Source: Phellopilus nigrolimitatus
Lineage: Eukaryota > Basidiomycota > Agaricomycetes > Hymenochaetales > Hymenochaetaceae
Direction of reading: 5' to 3'
NCBI GenBank assembly: GCA_021029095.1
Contig: JAJOHG010000031.1
Span: 124,001 to 188,000 of the forward strand
DNA: 64,000 nucleotides
The notes beneath the pieces were generated by a model. That model had not been told where the DNA came from. It saw nothing but the letters and a program-made list of their open reading frames with translations, and made no database searches. Shown piece by piece: positions 22,572 to 34,701 of this stretch. A program made the position numbers and the translations under genes. Position 1 is the stretch's first letter. The number at the start of each line of letters is the position of its first letter.

Positions 22572-25500
22572 ATGGCGTATACCGACGCGCCGTCTGTTCT
22601 CGCCACGCCAGTTGACGAAGAGGAAGGTGATCCTGCAAACCTTCCCAACCGGCTTGTCATCGGCGAGCACGACGTCGAGGGAGCGCCTACGCAGTCGCTT
22701 CCGTTATATGCAACCACTTCGAGAGACGAGCCAGAGCATCCACCAAGTGCCTTTCAGCCCTTCATCACTTTTGAATTCGAACCTGCACAATCTCTGAGGG
22801 AGCAATTGGCTCTCCGCCGGTTGTCGTCGTCGTCGTCGTCGTCGCGCGTCTCCTTAACTCATTTCGACCCAGAAGGTGTTGAGTGTCTCGGCAGACGTCT
22901 TTCTGAAGTTCCGCATGCTTCTTTCTCTGGAGATGGATTAACAAACGGACATCAAATTTCATATATTCAAGATATTTGCACCTTCCAGAACGAAATGTAT
23001 GCGACACACCTCGATAAGCATGCTGCACACGTCGGGAGAGAATCGATGGAAAGCAAAGACGCTACAAGTAGCGCGAATTCGTCTTCCACGAGCATCGTCA
23101 GGCTCGACGGACTTTACAGCAAGAAAGTGGTTCCGCCCTTCGATCTAGAGATGGCTCTCAGAGAAACCATCAAGCAGTGAGTCTTATTGTTTTCCATCCC
23201 GGTCCCCGAGTCTTATTCTCACTATCCATTTCAGGTGCGACTCACGAAACATGCGTCCACGTACTCTCGGATTGGCTTTCAAGGACTTAAGTGTATTCGG
23301 GGTCGACAAATCGCTTTCCTCCGGATGTGTATATCAACTCACACTTGGCTCGCTGCTGAATCCCGTCGAGTGGGCGAAAAGCCTGATTAGAAGGCGACAC
23401 CCATGCATGAGGAGGATTATCTCCGGGTTCGAGGGTGTTGTCAACTCTGGCGAAATGCTGCGTGCGTGCCTCCCTCCTCTTCCTGATTGTCCGTCTAACC
23501 CTCGCTCTAGTCGTACTTGGTCGACCAGGGTCTGGATGTAGCACATTCCTTAAGACTCTCGCGAACCAGACAGATGACTTCAAGCACGTGCTTGGAGATC
23601 GGTATTATGATTCTCTCACACCACAGGAAGTGAAAGAGGGGTACCGAGGCGATGTTATCTATTGCCCGGAAGAGTAAGTGCTCGGTAGCTCATCTACCGA
23701 CAAAATCCTGACATCGATTCCGCAGTGATGTCCATTTCCCGACTCTCACAGTTGAACAGACAATATACTTTGCTGCCAAAGCGCGTGCTCCGCGTCGTAG
23801 TGTTCGTTCAGAATATCATGATCACATTACAGCTGTCTTAACGACTATATTTGGTCTGAGGTTGGTTCTCTTACGCTACCTCAAGCGATTTGGGTACCTG
23901 ACGTGTATCATATTAGACATGTGAAGGACTTTCCCGTTGGCAACGTCAGCCAACGTAGCATCTCTGGAGGTGAAAAGAGACGTGTCTCCATCTGTGAGGC
24001 GTTGGCTGCTCGTGCACTGCTAGGCTGTTGGGATAACTCCACACGTGGCTTGGATGTGTCTACGGCGCTCGAGTTCGGACGTGCGCTTCGCATAGCGACG
24101 GATCTCACAGGTTTAACAGCGATTGTCGGTATGCATCAGGCTAGCGAGACTTTGTACCAACTTTTTGATAAAGTCTGTGTGATTGGGGAGGGTCGTATGT
24201 ACTATTACGGGAAAGCAGATACTGCCAGAGAATATTTTCAAGGACTTGGATACATGCCCCATTCGAGGCAGACAACTGCAGATTTTTTGATTTCCGGTAA
24301 GCATCTCTTGATGATCCGAACTGAAAGAAAACATCTGACATGCCTTTTTCTCAGTGACTGATCCTAATGGCCGATTATCTGCCCCATCTCATCCGCTCCC
24401 CATTCCCCGCACACCAGATGATTTTGTCCATGCATTCCACAAGAGTCGCCAGGGTCAAGAGAATCGCTATGAGATGGCCGCCTTCTGGCATGAGTTCGTT
24501 AATCGCTCAAGTCTTCAAACCGGCAGAGTTGAGAAGCACCCGCTACGGCAGACTTACACAAATACTTTCGGAAGCCAGCTATATTTAGCAATATCGAGGA
24601 GATATCATATTGTAAAAGGAGGGTGGAATGCGTTACTGCTGCAAATAATGTGAGCTTCCGTTGGGTGATCTTCCAAAAAATTTCGACTAACAAAATTCTA
24701 TCTATTCGTTTACAGCTTATATTCACTTCAAGCCGCTGTTGTCGGTACGATGTATTTGCACGTACCGGATTCAACAGCCTCTTTCTCTTCTCGCGGTGGC
24801 GTCATTTATTCCATCGTTCTCTTTGGTGTGCTCTCTGCCATGTTCGAAGGTTCGGCAACGCACCATGAACGAGACATTGTGGATCGTTATCGAAAAGCAG
24901 CGATGTATCGCCCTTCTATCGAAACAGTTGCTCTTATCTTCGTCGATATCCCGTTCACTGTTACTCTTCAAACTATTTTCGCAACTATTGTCTATTTTCT
25001 GGTTGGATTTCAGAGAACAGTTGGGCAGTTCGTCATTTTCTTGCTTATTATTCTTGCAATGACTTTTACAACAAAGACACTTTTTCGTGCGATCGGAGCA
25101 GTCTTGAAGAGAAAGACCAGTGGGGATGCTATCCACGGGCTAGCATCGTTACTTCTTCTATCATATGCAGGCTTTGCAATACCGAAGTTGAGCTTAGTGA
25201 AAGGACTTTGGTGGTTGACCTGGCTCGATGTAAGTACTGCCGCTGCTCTTTCTTTACTACTCACGATTTATTCGTTAACCGTAGCCATTGCGCTATGGTG
25301 TTGAGGCGCTCATGGTAAACGAGTTTCATAGTCTCGATCTATCGTGTTCTTCTTTCGCTCCCCGAGGCCCAGGCTACGAAGATGTATCTCTTTCTCATCA
25401 GATATGTATCACTGTGGGCTCAATTCCAGGACGAACAAATGTCGATGGCAATCGTTACCTCGAACTTACATACGACTACTCATATGATAATCTCTGGATA

Positions 25501-28174
25501 GTAAGTATAGTATCTCTGATTTAAACATCCTTGTGCCTTAGTACTGTTTACTCTGCAGAACGTCGGCTTTGTTTTGGCCTTTGGTCTCTTTTTCTTAGGA
25601 TGTTTACTGATTTTCACTGAATGGAACGCTTCTTCCGCCGGACCTTCTTTCGTACATTTTAAACGTGGTTTTCGTGTCCGTGGATCCGGTGTGGAGGAGA
25701 AAATTCACCATTTCCATACCCGAAGGTCTGGGCATAATGCAGATGATCTGAACGACTTACATTACAACGTTCCCTTGGCTGATGTTTTCACATGGGGAAA
25801 TTTGCAGTATGCAATTTCTGAAGATAGAAAGCAGAGGCTGTTATTGGATAACATATCTGGCTATGTCGCTCCGGGAAACCTTGTCGCTTTGATGGGGGAG
25901 TGCGGAGCTGGAAAGGTGATATTTACATTTTTCTCCCCATACATATTATTTATTCACAGCTATTTTCAGTCTACGCTCTTGAACGTACTTGCCGGACGTT
26001 GCAACACTGGAGATGTGGCTGGAGAGCTTCTTCTGAACGGCAGGCCTCTTCCCTTAGATTTTGCATCACAAATGTGAGCATCGGAAGCAATATATCTTTA
26101 AGCGAACGCCAAATACGACAACTCATTCTTCTACAGTGGATTTTGCCAGCAAATTGATATTCATACTGCTGAACAGACTGTCCGGGAGGCGCTTCTCTTT
26201 TCCGCCAAACTTCGCCAGCCATCCTCAATTCCGCTCTCTGAAAAAGAGTCATAGTAAGTTCTGTATCGTTCTGCTCAAAACACTGGACTAATATAGCATA
26301 CGAATATCAAGTGTGGAATCCTGTCTTGAAATGTGCGGCCTCGAGGAATATGCAGAAGCAGTCATCAGCTCTCTTGATGTCGAGTATCGTAGGCGGACAA
26401 CTATCGGCGTCGAGTTAGCTGCTCAACCCAAGCTGCTACTTTTCCTCGACGAACCTACTAGTGGCCTCGACTCCCAAGCATCATTGGCAATTATAAATCT
26501 GCTTCGAGACCTTACGAACCATGGGCAAGCTATTTTATGCACTGTACACCAGCCATCCAGCGAGCTTTTCAGGCAATTCGACCAGCTACTTTTCCTGGGA
26601 AAAGGAGGGAAAACAGTTTATTTCGGTGACGTCGGATCTAATTGCGAGACCTTGATTTCTTATTTTGAAAGAAATGGGGCCCGGCCTTGCGATCCATCAG
26701 AAAATCCGTTCGTCGCTTTTCATCGATATATTTGTAGTAAGTACAAGAACTGACGTGCACGTTAGTGCTGATTGGATGGTGGATGTTGTTAGCGCAGATA
26801 ATACGGCGTACATACCCATCGACTGGCATAACAGGTGGCTTCGTTCCCCCGAGATTACTAAATTACGATATGAGATACAGGGATTCAAGAAAGCGGCCAG
26901 CCACGATACTGCAACCGATTATCCAGTGCGACCCAAGTATATGACGACATGGGCGTACCAGCTGTATGCTCTGACGATCCGGGGTTTTGCAGTGTATTGG
27001 AGGAGTCCGTGTTACCTTTTCGCGAAGCTCGCATTGAACATCCTAGCGGGCCTGTTGATCGGGTTCACGTTTTTTAAAGCACAGAACTCGATACAGGGTA
27101 CTCAGGATAAGCTTTTCGTGCGTAGATCAGATCAAGTTCATTCAGATGCATTGACTTTCATATATCTTTCTTTGACTAGGCAATATTCATGGTGACCATC
27201 GTCTGCATACCTGTTGCAATTCAGCACCAGGCAGTTTACATGGACATGCGTCGCATCTACGAGATTCGAGAACGGCATAGCCGCATGTACAGTTGGACAG
27301 CATTTATTACCTCGCAACTCCTCGTAGAGCTACCGTGGAACATATTGTCCTCTATCCTTCTTTTCAGCGACATGGTACTGGACGATCGGGTTCGAAACCA
27401 GTCCGCGCGCCTTACACTTTCTTGATGCTGGGCATCGTTTTCCCGACCTACTATACAACTTTCGCACAAGCCACTGCAGCCATTTCACCAACCGCAGAGG
27501 TGTCATCGGTCTTGTTCATTGCGCTTTTTTCTTTCGTCGGGACATTGTAAGCCTCAAAATTGTTTCTCGTGCTTCATATGTAATTTTTTTGACACTTCTT
27601 GACACAATGTATCTATTTCAGTAATGGCGTACTTCAGCCTTTCGAACGACTTGGTTGGTGGAAATGGATGTACCGCGCATCCCCGTTCACCTATCTAGTT
27701 GAGGGGCTTCTCGGTCAAGGTATATTTTTGTAGGCCTTTCGAATTCCTTTCTTACTAATGCCTGCTCTTGCAGCTGTCGGTAATCAGCAGATCCAATGCT
27801 CCCCCGTCGAGTTCTCCATTGTGAATCCGCCTTCGGGCCTTACCTGCTACACTTATTTGAGCACATTTATTGATAACTTCGGCGGCTATGTTAACAACCC
27901 TGAGGCGACGCGATCGTGCCAGTACTGCCCGGCGCGGACGACGGATGAGTTCCTCGAGGGAAATTTCAATATATTCTACGCGCACCGTTGGCGAAACGTT
28001 GCTATAGTTATCGGTGCCTCTTTGTTCAACGTGAGTAACTCCGTTAAGAGAAGAGTCTGTATGTTGAGATCTTCCTGATCGCAGGTTCTTCTTTTGTATA
28101 CGTTTACTTATACTTTCAGAATCCGCGGAGGTCTCTTCTGTATTGGAAAACGCAAAAGAATGGTTCTTCACTGA
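22572..28174 (+). CDS. PDR/ABCG full-size multidrug transporter, frame disrupted once
   Basis: Seventeen exons cover 22572-28174, about 1556 residues if the frame is continuous. Order: a polar N-terminus with a (GTC)7 Ser run at 22823-22843; NBD1 with GRPGSGCST (Walker A, Cys form normal for PDR), [11 protein letters not shown] and a degenerate Walker [14 protein letters not shown]1; NBD2 with GECGAGKST, a weak signature [17 protein letters not shown] and [16 protein letters not shown]2 with a large Cys-containing extracellular loop ([17 protein letters not shown]) and a basic end. This is the fungal PDR5/CDR architecture: a plasma-membrane pump using ATP to export drugs or lipids. Exons join cleanly except in 27180-27546. 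There the conserved TMD2 block [10 protein letters not shown] lies one base out of frame with the sequence before it, and [14 protein letters not shown] one further base out. Either two single-base insertions (27345-27366 and 27400-27411) or a 44-base intron (27324-27367) is present. Confidence 0.85.
22823..22843 (+). repeat. GTC trinucleotide microsatellite in ABC exon 1
   Basis: Seven GTC units encode a run of serines in the polar N-terminal tail of the transporter. The length is likely to vary between strains. Confidence 0.85.
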
Positions 28175-29159
28175 AAAATCTTACCACCAGTCGGCATATC
28201 GGTTCTCTTGTTCTGTCAACATTGACTTTGGCAAAATACAGTCAGTCCATACGGTATCCTTGGGATCTAATACACATTCCTTTCGCCGAATATTTTTGTG
28301 GCCTACGCTCATTCCTTCTGACCTCGTTCCGTCCTCCTTCCCGCATATTAATTCTTGATAGCACTGGAGCTTTAGTATTTTGGATTCGGTCATTACATTT
28401 AAAACAACGCTCCTTCCATTATCGTATACGTGTGACATCACTTCTCATTGCCGCAGCAGTACCTCTCCGGGATCGTCGAGTATCTTGTTTACTCGTCTTG
28501 CAGTCTTTACTGTAACGTATCCAATCGCTTCCAGCCACACCGAAGTATTTATCCACTTTTCCAATTTGCTTGATAGACTTACATTCCTCTTCATCTGAAA
28601 AGAATCTACTTACGTGTTACATCGTTGAACTTCAAGGTTACCATTAAAGATGTATGAAGAGTAGTTGCTTCTCGAAGTCCAATATAAAAGAACACCAAAA
28701 CGCTTGCATAGGATCTTAATAGATCATGGTGGGAGGCACGAGTTGCATGAAACGCCAATTGGAGTAGCATCTTAAATCGGACGACGCGCAAGCACCCGGT
28801 CGCAAAACGCGTTTACGAAGCTTTGATGTTGCTAGAATTTGGTGATACAAAGGCGAAAAAAGAAATAGCGAGCGAGGACGAAGACAGAGGAAAAGAAATA
28901 ATGAAGAGCTGTAAAGCCTGCGAGGGTGAAGATTCTTATGTAAAAAATGGTGAAGGCCGGTTCTGTGACTGCAGGAATGTTTGAATAGAAATAGAAACAC
29001 AAGACGGCTGTTGTTCACCGTAGTAGTAGCAGTACAAAGAGACAGTTGGAAGTCATAAATGGATCTTCGAATTAAACTTGTTTTCGGGTCCATGCCAAGA
29101 AATACAGTAAATAGGATTTCATTCGTTGCTTGGATTATGCATAGGAGCCGTTCTGCTGT
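28175..29159. other. intergenic, convergent 3' ends
   Basis: No gene is seen between the ends of the ABC transporter (plus) and the C2H2 regulator (minus). The region should hold both 3' UTRs. Confidence 0.6.
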
Positions 29160-31229
29160 TTAAATCTGTACGCAGATTCGTCAGTGCGTAGCTTATATCA
29201 ACAAACAGCAGGGAATACTCACGTCCATATCCATCGCCATACTCCATTCGTCATCCACTTCCTTCTTCACTATCGCATGGTCCCTTTCCTTGACCGCCCC
29301 GCGGCTTGCGAATCCATACTTCGGGGACCCGGCATCGTAGCTTTCGGATTCGGACTCGTACACTACGCTATTGAAGCGTGCGCGTGTGCGGCTCTCTCCG
29401 TCAGCCACATCCACATCCACGTTTACATCGACCTCCTCGTCCGAGCCTTCCGGCGCGTCATCCTCGTCATCCGATCGCGAGCCAGAATGCGACGCAGAGT
29501 AAGAGCGTGCTACGCTGCTTGAGCGCAGGTCCGAGCGCGGCAAGGACCATCCACCCGAGTGCGCGAGCGAACCACTCTCAAGAGAGACGCCCGAGCCGGA
29601 CGGCACAGAGCCGGAGGCGTCTCGATACCCCACAAATGGGCTGTGCACAGAAGGGACGGCCATCGGTTGTGGCTTAAAGGGTGATGTAACGGCCATACTC
29701 GCAAGCGTAGCCATCGCGTCCTTACTATCCGTGGCGCCTGTCTCGCCGGCGTACGGTGAAATCGTTGTACTGGAAAGAACAGCCGCCGGTGCAGTCGGAT
29801 GCGCAAGCAGCCCAGGCCGAATCTGCGTAATTCCTCCCTGGACAGCGTAGTCGTGCATGCGCGGACCTGTCCCAACGTTAGACGCTGGCGACATCGAAGC
29901 AGAGCCCGAGCGGTCGCGCTTAATGCGCGGACCTGGCAAGGAAGAGCTGACCGGGTGTGTCGCAAGTGAAGGCGATATCTTGGAGTTCGGCCGAGCACTG
30001 ATTGTCGTCACAAGCGGATTTGTCGACGAAGCATTCGCTGTTGATGGAGGAGGCAACAGACCATCAGACAGGTACGATGGCCAAAGCGAACGGTCTTCCG
30101 GTAGCGATGTGCCTGGGTCGAGATGCGATAGAATTGTTGCCGCCTGTTGCATATTAAAATAATGAACTCTATGACATTTTTACAAAAACGGAGCGCACGA
30201 TACAAAAAAAGAAAAAGCCCCACCTCAAGAAGCTGAACCTGCTGATGCTTAGAAAGAAGGAACTTGCTTGCTTCTCGCCAATGCGGGGAATGTTCCCAGC
30301 GGTGCTTGACCAAACAGGACGGATGGCGATAAACCTATAATTGCGTAAGTTACGTAAACTCGGCTTGAATTTTAAATGAAAAGATAAACCTTAGAACAGC
30401 TCTCGCACTTAAAAATTGTGCCCCGTTTCTTGACTTTCCCGCCTTTCGCACCCTTCTTCTCGCTCCCGCGTTTCTCTCCTCCGCCAATGCTCTCAATCAC
30501 TGATACGCCATCATCAAAGTCTTCTTCGACATCTACTTCAATGTCGTCGCCAGCGCTCGCTGCTATATCCTGCATATATGATTGTGTAGGGACTGAGGAA
30601 GCGGTGCTGCCCAAGCCCGAACGACGACCCGAAATTGCTATGGGCATATATCCATTGAAAGCGGGGTTGGTTTCATAAGACACAGAGACGAAGTTCGGCG
30701 TTCGGCCGCTGCCGTCGTTCTGCTTGCCGATATTCGTTTGTGAACGAGCGCGGGTGTGATGGGCGTGGCTGTGCATTGCTGTATGCGCAGGCGAGACGGA
30801 CGCATGAATTCCAGACGATGAAAGAGAAAGCGAGGAGAGAGATGCGAGTGCAGATGCAGCGGAGAGACTTGCGGGACTATACAAGATACGAATTGGGCAA
30901 AAATAAAATATAATAAAAATAAATGAATAATGAATGAATAATGAATAATGCATAATTTCTGATGATTGTAAGGTGGGAACGTACTTTGGCCTTGAGACAG
31001 CGTCCCGAGCGTCGCTCGCTCGCCGCCTTGTCTGGCCTGCTGAACTAAGGCGGCGGTGCTTCAGCACATGCGACCCATTCTTGCCCGCTGCAAGATCCTT
31101 CGAATCCCTGGACACCTTCCCAGACTCCGTCACAGAAACGGGCATTGGAGGAACAGAAGCCGCTGCATTTGAAAGGCTGAATAGGGCAGAAAGACCCGAA
31201 ACAGCCGCGGTTGGGCTTGCGGTGGACAT
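29160..31229 (-). CDS. single C2H2 zinc-finger transcription regulator
   Basis: Exons on the minus strand, in coding order: 31229-30985, 30876-30390, 30334-30224, 30143-29223 and 29165-29160, giving 589 residues. One classic finger spans residues 239-259 (Cys239, Cys242, His255, His259; CESCSKVYRHPSCLVKHRW) and crosses the exon 2/3 junction. A conserved block follows it, HWREASKFLLSKHQQVQLLE and then AATILSHLDP, which recurs in fungal regulators of this kind. The rest is Ser/Ala/Pro-rich, with an acidic patch before the finger and another near the C-terminus. It is most likely a nuclear DNA-binding regulator; its targets are unknown. The final coding exon holds only one residue codon and the stop, after a good GTGAGT donor. 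If that intron is retained, translation would continue for eight residues. The upstream TTG-initiated extension was rejected in favour of the ATG at 31229. Confidence 0.8.
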
Positions 31230-33647
31230 GGTGGCGTGAGTCGACGTCCGACGTCGAGGCACCAGAAGGTGGATTACGAGGTGCGGATGCGAGGTCGCAA
31301 AGATAGGAAAGCTCAATGTAACGAGATGGGCTTTGAGGCGTGGGTGGAGACTACACCCGGTTCATGTAATGCGGTAGAGAAAGATTTACACAGATTTCGT
31401 TCGAGAGATACACCTAAGAGTTGACAGAATGCGAAGGGAAGGAGTACAATGCGTGGTAGAAAAAGACAACAGCACAAGCTGAGACCTTACCCAGAAGATT
31501 ACTCCACACCAACACCGGGTACGTTATGGACGATGGCAGGAGATTAGAACATGTCTAGCGAAAGGATAGGTCGTCGCGGAGAACGTCGAGGACGGTCAGA
31601 AAGCCATGGTCGGCGCTGAAACTGAATGGTCGTGGACGTCCGGGGAATTAAGAGGTTGTCTCTGCCGCTGGTGCTACATAATTTCAAAGTCCGCCAATTT
31701 TTGTGCACTTCCTTTCTCGGACGACTGCCCTCACCAGCTTTCAGCTTCCACGTCGCTCAGGGCTGGCAGTCGGCTTGGCAAGGTATCCTCCCACTTGATC
31801 CCTGAGCCACTAATTTGTATAGAATCTATCTGAAGTTCATTCGCCAACTCCAAAGCCTTTCCTAGCAAAATACCAAGATTTTCCAAAGCCATCACGAGTC
31901 TAAGAAGCGTCGCTATCTGGATTCCACTTCATTAAAATCTCGCCATAAGTGCCCTTTTTTGCTCAGAGCGCAGGCTGCTTTCCGTTTATCTACAGTGCTT
32001 CCTGGTATCTAAAGTGCTCCCTGGATGATCAACAAGCAATGTTTGGGGATTTTCATCGGGAATATTGCACATCGAAAGCTAAAAGAGCTTGCTTTCTCGT
32101 TTTCTAAATATTTGTCAGTCCACCGGGTCCGGTATTGACAGACGCGCTGAGAAATTTGGGGTGCATCCCTTTCATCATTTTAAATTTATACCTTTTGAGC
32201 AATCGGCATCCTCTCCCGCAAGATACGTCCATCCCTCGCACTACTGATTTGACACACCGAAGAGACCTTCGTTACATTCGGGTAGCTATACGAAACTTAC
32301 GGAATCTGTTCATTATCACCCCGATATATATTTGTCTGCGCCCAGACCATCTGACGGTTCCTTTGTCTTCTCGCGCACTAAGTGCCTCAACTTTCGGCAA
32401 ACCTCAATCCTCGGCGAGATGAGAAGTGCGTGTAGGCTATTTTGGGTGTTATCACTCCACAAATTTATCTTCGCTGAAGATGATCAGGTTACTTGGTAGC
32501 TTCGTCGACTGCGGCATAGGATCTGGGAGGGGCTGGAATCAAGAAAGCTCGAAAAGCGAGTTTCCTTTCTGTATTTGTCCCAAGTGGAGATGGTTTATTC
32601 TTTGACATCTAAGTAGTACGTGTGCCTCAATTTGCTTTCTGCTTGCGATCTAAGGTATGGAAAAAGTCTTTAACTGTCGCTCTTGGAATAGCGCGACCCA
32701 AAGCCCATAAACGCGGTCCTGAGCCTCTAACCTCAACAAACAGTAATCTAGACAAGCACATACATCCTCCGATCATCGGGCCTTACGGCATCCGGAGGGA
32801 TGAGTTACAGGACGCGTATCGAAAAACCAATTGCAGCATCACGACTCCGCCAATTTGAACACATAGGTCCTCAGAATAAGTTATACTACGTCTCAAGATG
32901 AAGATTGCAGTGCACAGAATGAGCGTTAACAGGCTGTACCTGTGCTTTAATTCGGTTTCTAAAATGAAGATTTTCTGTTTCGTTTTGTAACTTGAAAATA
33001 ACATTGAGATGCTAATGATTCATAAACTTGCTAGTCTAGTATCATAGGCCAATGTGCTAAACTCCCCGAAAAGAAGCTATTGCTGTAGTACGCTACGTAG
33101 TACATGTAGCACAGTTGCAGAGGAAAATACTGCACAGTCTCCGAGTTTAAGCTATTTGTCCTGGAGATAGGAGTTGCTTCGCGGCCTCGAAACAAAGCCA
33201 TCGAGCACCAAAGATCGCTTTGCTGTCGATGGTGACTCGGACGCGATAAATGGACAAAAGCGCGGCATTGCGCTCAGTTAAGTCCAATCCTCTGCTGATT
33301 CCTTGACAAAACGTTGCTTCAAACGTTTCTGATTGTACACACCTGAACTCGAAAGAAAATGTATTTTTGCGCAAGCAAAGTGTTGAGGAAAAGTATGCGG
33401 TGTTGCGTGAATGGCAGTACCATAATAAGCAAGTTGTTGCCCCCTTATATCCAGTTCATTTAACTTTACGTCATCTCCAAAGGTCGCGTCCAAAAATAGG
33501 TTGGTCTTCTTCGGCAGCAAACTAGCTTGTAACAACCGGGAACCGCCACAGGAGGCGATTCATTCGACGCGTCGCCTCCTGAGGCCTGAGCTTATCTCCG
33601 TCACCGTCCTCCAGACACGTCGACTTCAGGTCTGATATGCAGCTAAG
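31230..33647. other. 2.4 kb with no supported gene
   Basis: The left end should contain the promoter of the C2H2 gene. Minus frames at 33147-33374 and 33278-33535 overlap in different registers and may be a degraded fragment, but no family is recognisable and no splice pattern joins them. Confidence 0.5.
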
Positions 33648-34382
33648 ATGAGCCAGCGTACTCAAAACCGCCGCTCCTATACGCGCTCGACCTCGGCATT
33701 CTCAGAATCAAGCGCGAAAGTCAGCGCGACCGGCGGCGGCAATGCCAACTGTAGCAAAGGTGCGCATGAGCTTGCCATCGTCAAAAAATGTACGCGGCTG
33801 ACGTATTGAAGCCAGTTTATTACCGTCTTCGTGTGTGCCTCTCGCTCTCGTCTACGGAAAGCAAAACCTGACCGCTATACAGTGACCTACAACGCGCCGT
33901 ACAACTCGTTCTATCCGATCGAGGCGGAAGACGACTCACTGTCCTTCCTACACGCCAACCGCATCCCGCCGCCTGGCTTCGCTTCCGACTACATCCAGCA
34001 CATTTGCCACCGCGAGGGCATCCACGCTTCGCGCGCGAAGCTGTACACCTCCACGCCCACTCCCTCTGCCTACTCCTACACCGCGGGCACGCGCACTGGC
34101 GCGAAGAAGCTCGCGGAGGATCCTGCATTTCTGCTCGTCACACCCGAGACGCCACTGCGCCTGCGTCCGGGCGGGTGTGGGCTCGTGCGAGCGAATCCGC
34201 TCGTGCTGTTTTTAGACCTGGATCCAAGCCAGGATCGTACGCATGCAGCGCTACCCGCGAGCCGGCTCGAGCGCGGGGGACGACGCGTCGCGAAAGCGGT
34301 GAGGGTGGGAGTCGGCGCAGTACATACGGTGCTCGTTGTGTGTTTCGGGACGCTGCAGAAGGTACCGAAAGGCATGGAATGA
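33648..34382 (+). CDS. hypothetical protein, two exons
   Basis: I do not recognise this protein. Exon 1 (33648-33759) starts MSQRTQNRRSYTRSTSAFSE and is Ser/Arg-rich. It joins in frame to exon 2 (33862-34382) through a GTGCGC donor and an AAAG acceptor after a pyrimidine tract, giving 210 residues. The body contains RYTVTYNAPYNSFYPIEAED and DPAFLLVTPETPLRLRPGG, with a short hydrophobic stretch LVLFLDLD, and no signal peptide or clear membrane span. The region is GC-rich and uses codons like the real genes around it, which supports coding. The intron boundaries are my best fit and alternatives exist. Confidence 0.5.
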
Positions 34383-34701
34383 AGTATACGCGGTGAGCCA
34401 AGCCGCCTTTCGATTGGATGGGTGCCCTGAATATCTCAGGCTTCGCACGCTTTCCCTGACCTTTGAATTTCCTCACTCAAGAATCTATTGGAGGTCTGGC
34501 AATACCCAGTACTCGCGTTATTGCACCGTCGCATCATACTTAGTATACTGTATATCACAGTTCCCCTCGTCTGCCATGCGCACAGCCTGTATCAAGCATA
34601 TCATCGTCTGTCTACTTCATTTTGTCATCCATTCACTAGTTTCATATATTCTGGCTGAATGCCGCTTCCTTCTCAGTTTTCACAAACTCTATTTCTGAAT
34701 A
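34383..34701. other. short intergenic segment left of the palindrome
   Basis: No gene is seen. It separates the hypothetical gene from the outer end of the large inverted repeat. Confidence 0.6.

Noticed and set aside
29378..29677. Arg/Pro-rich plus-strand frames at 29378-30162
   Set aside because: They are antisense to the Ser/Pro-rich exon 4 of the C2H2 regulator.
7511..33124. 15-base identity GTACATGTAGCACAG at 7511-7525 and 33110-33124
   Set aside because: Too short to call a dispersed repeat from one window, although both sites are also close to TACGTAG; left as possible coincidence.
33147..33535. two overlapping minus-strand frames that look protein-like
   Set aside because: They sit in different registers with no intron that joins them, and no family was recognised; possibly a decayed fragment but not supportable as a gene.
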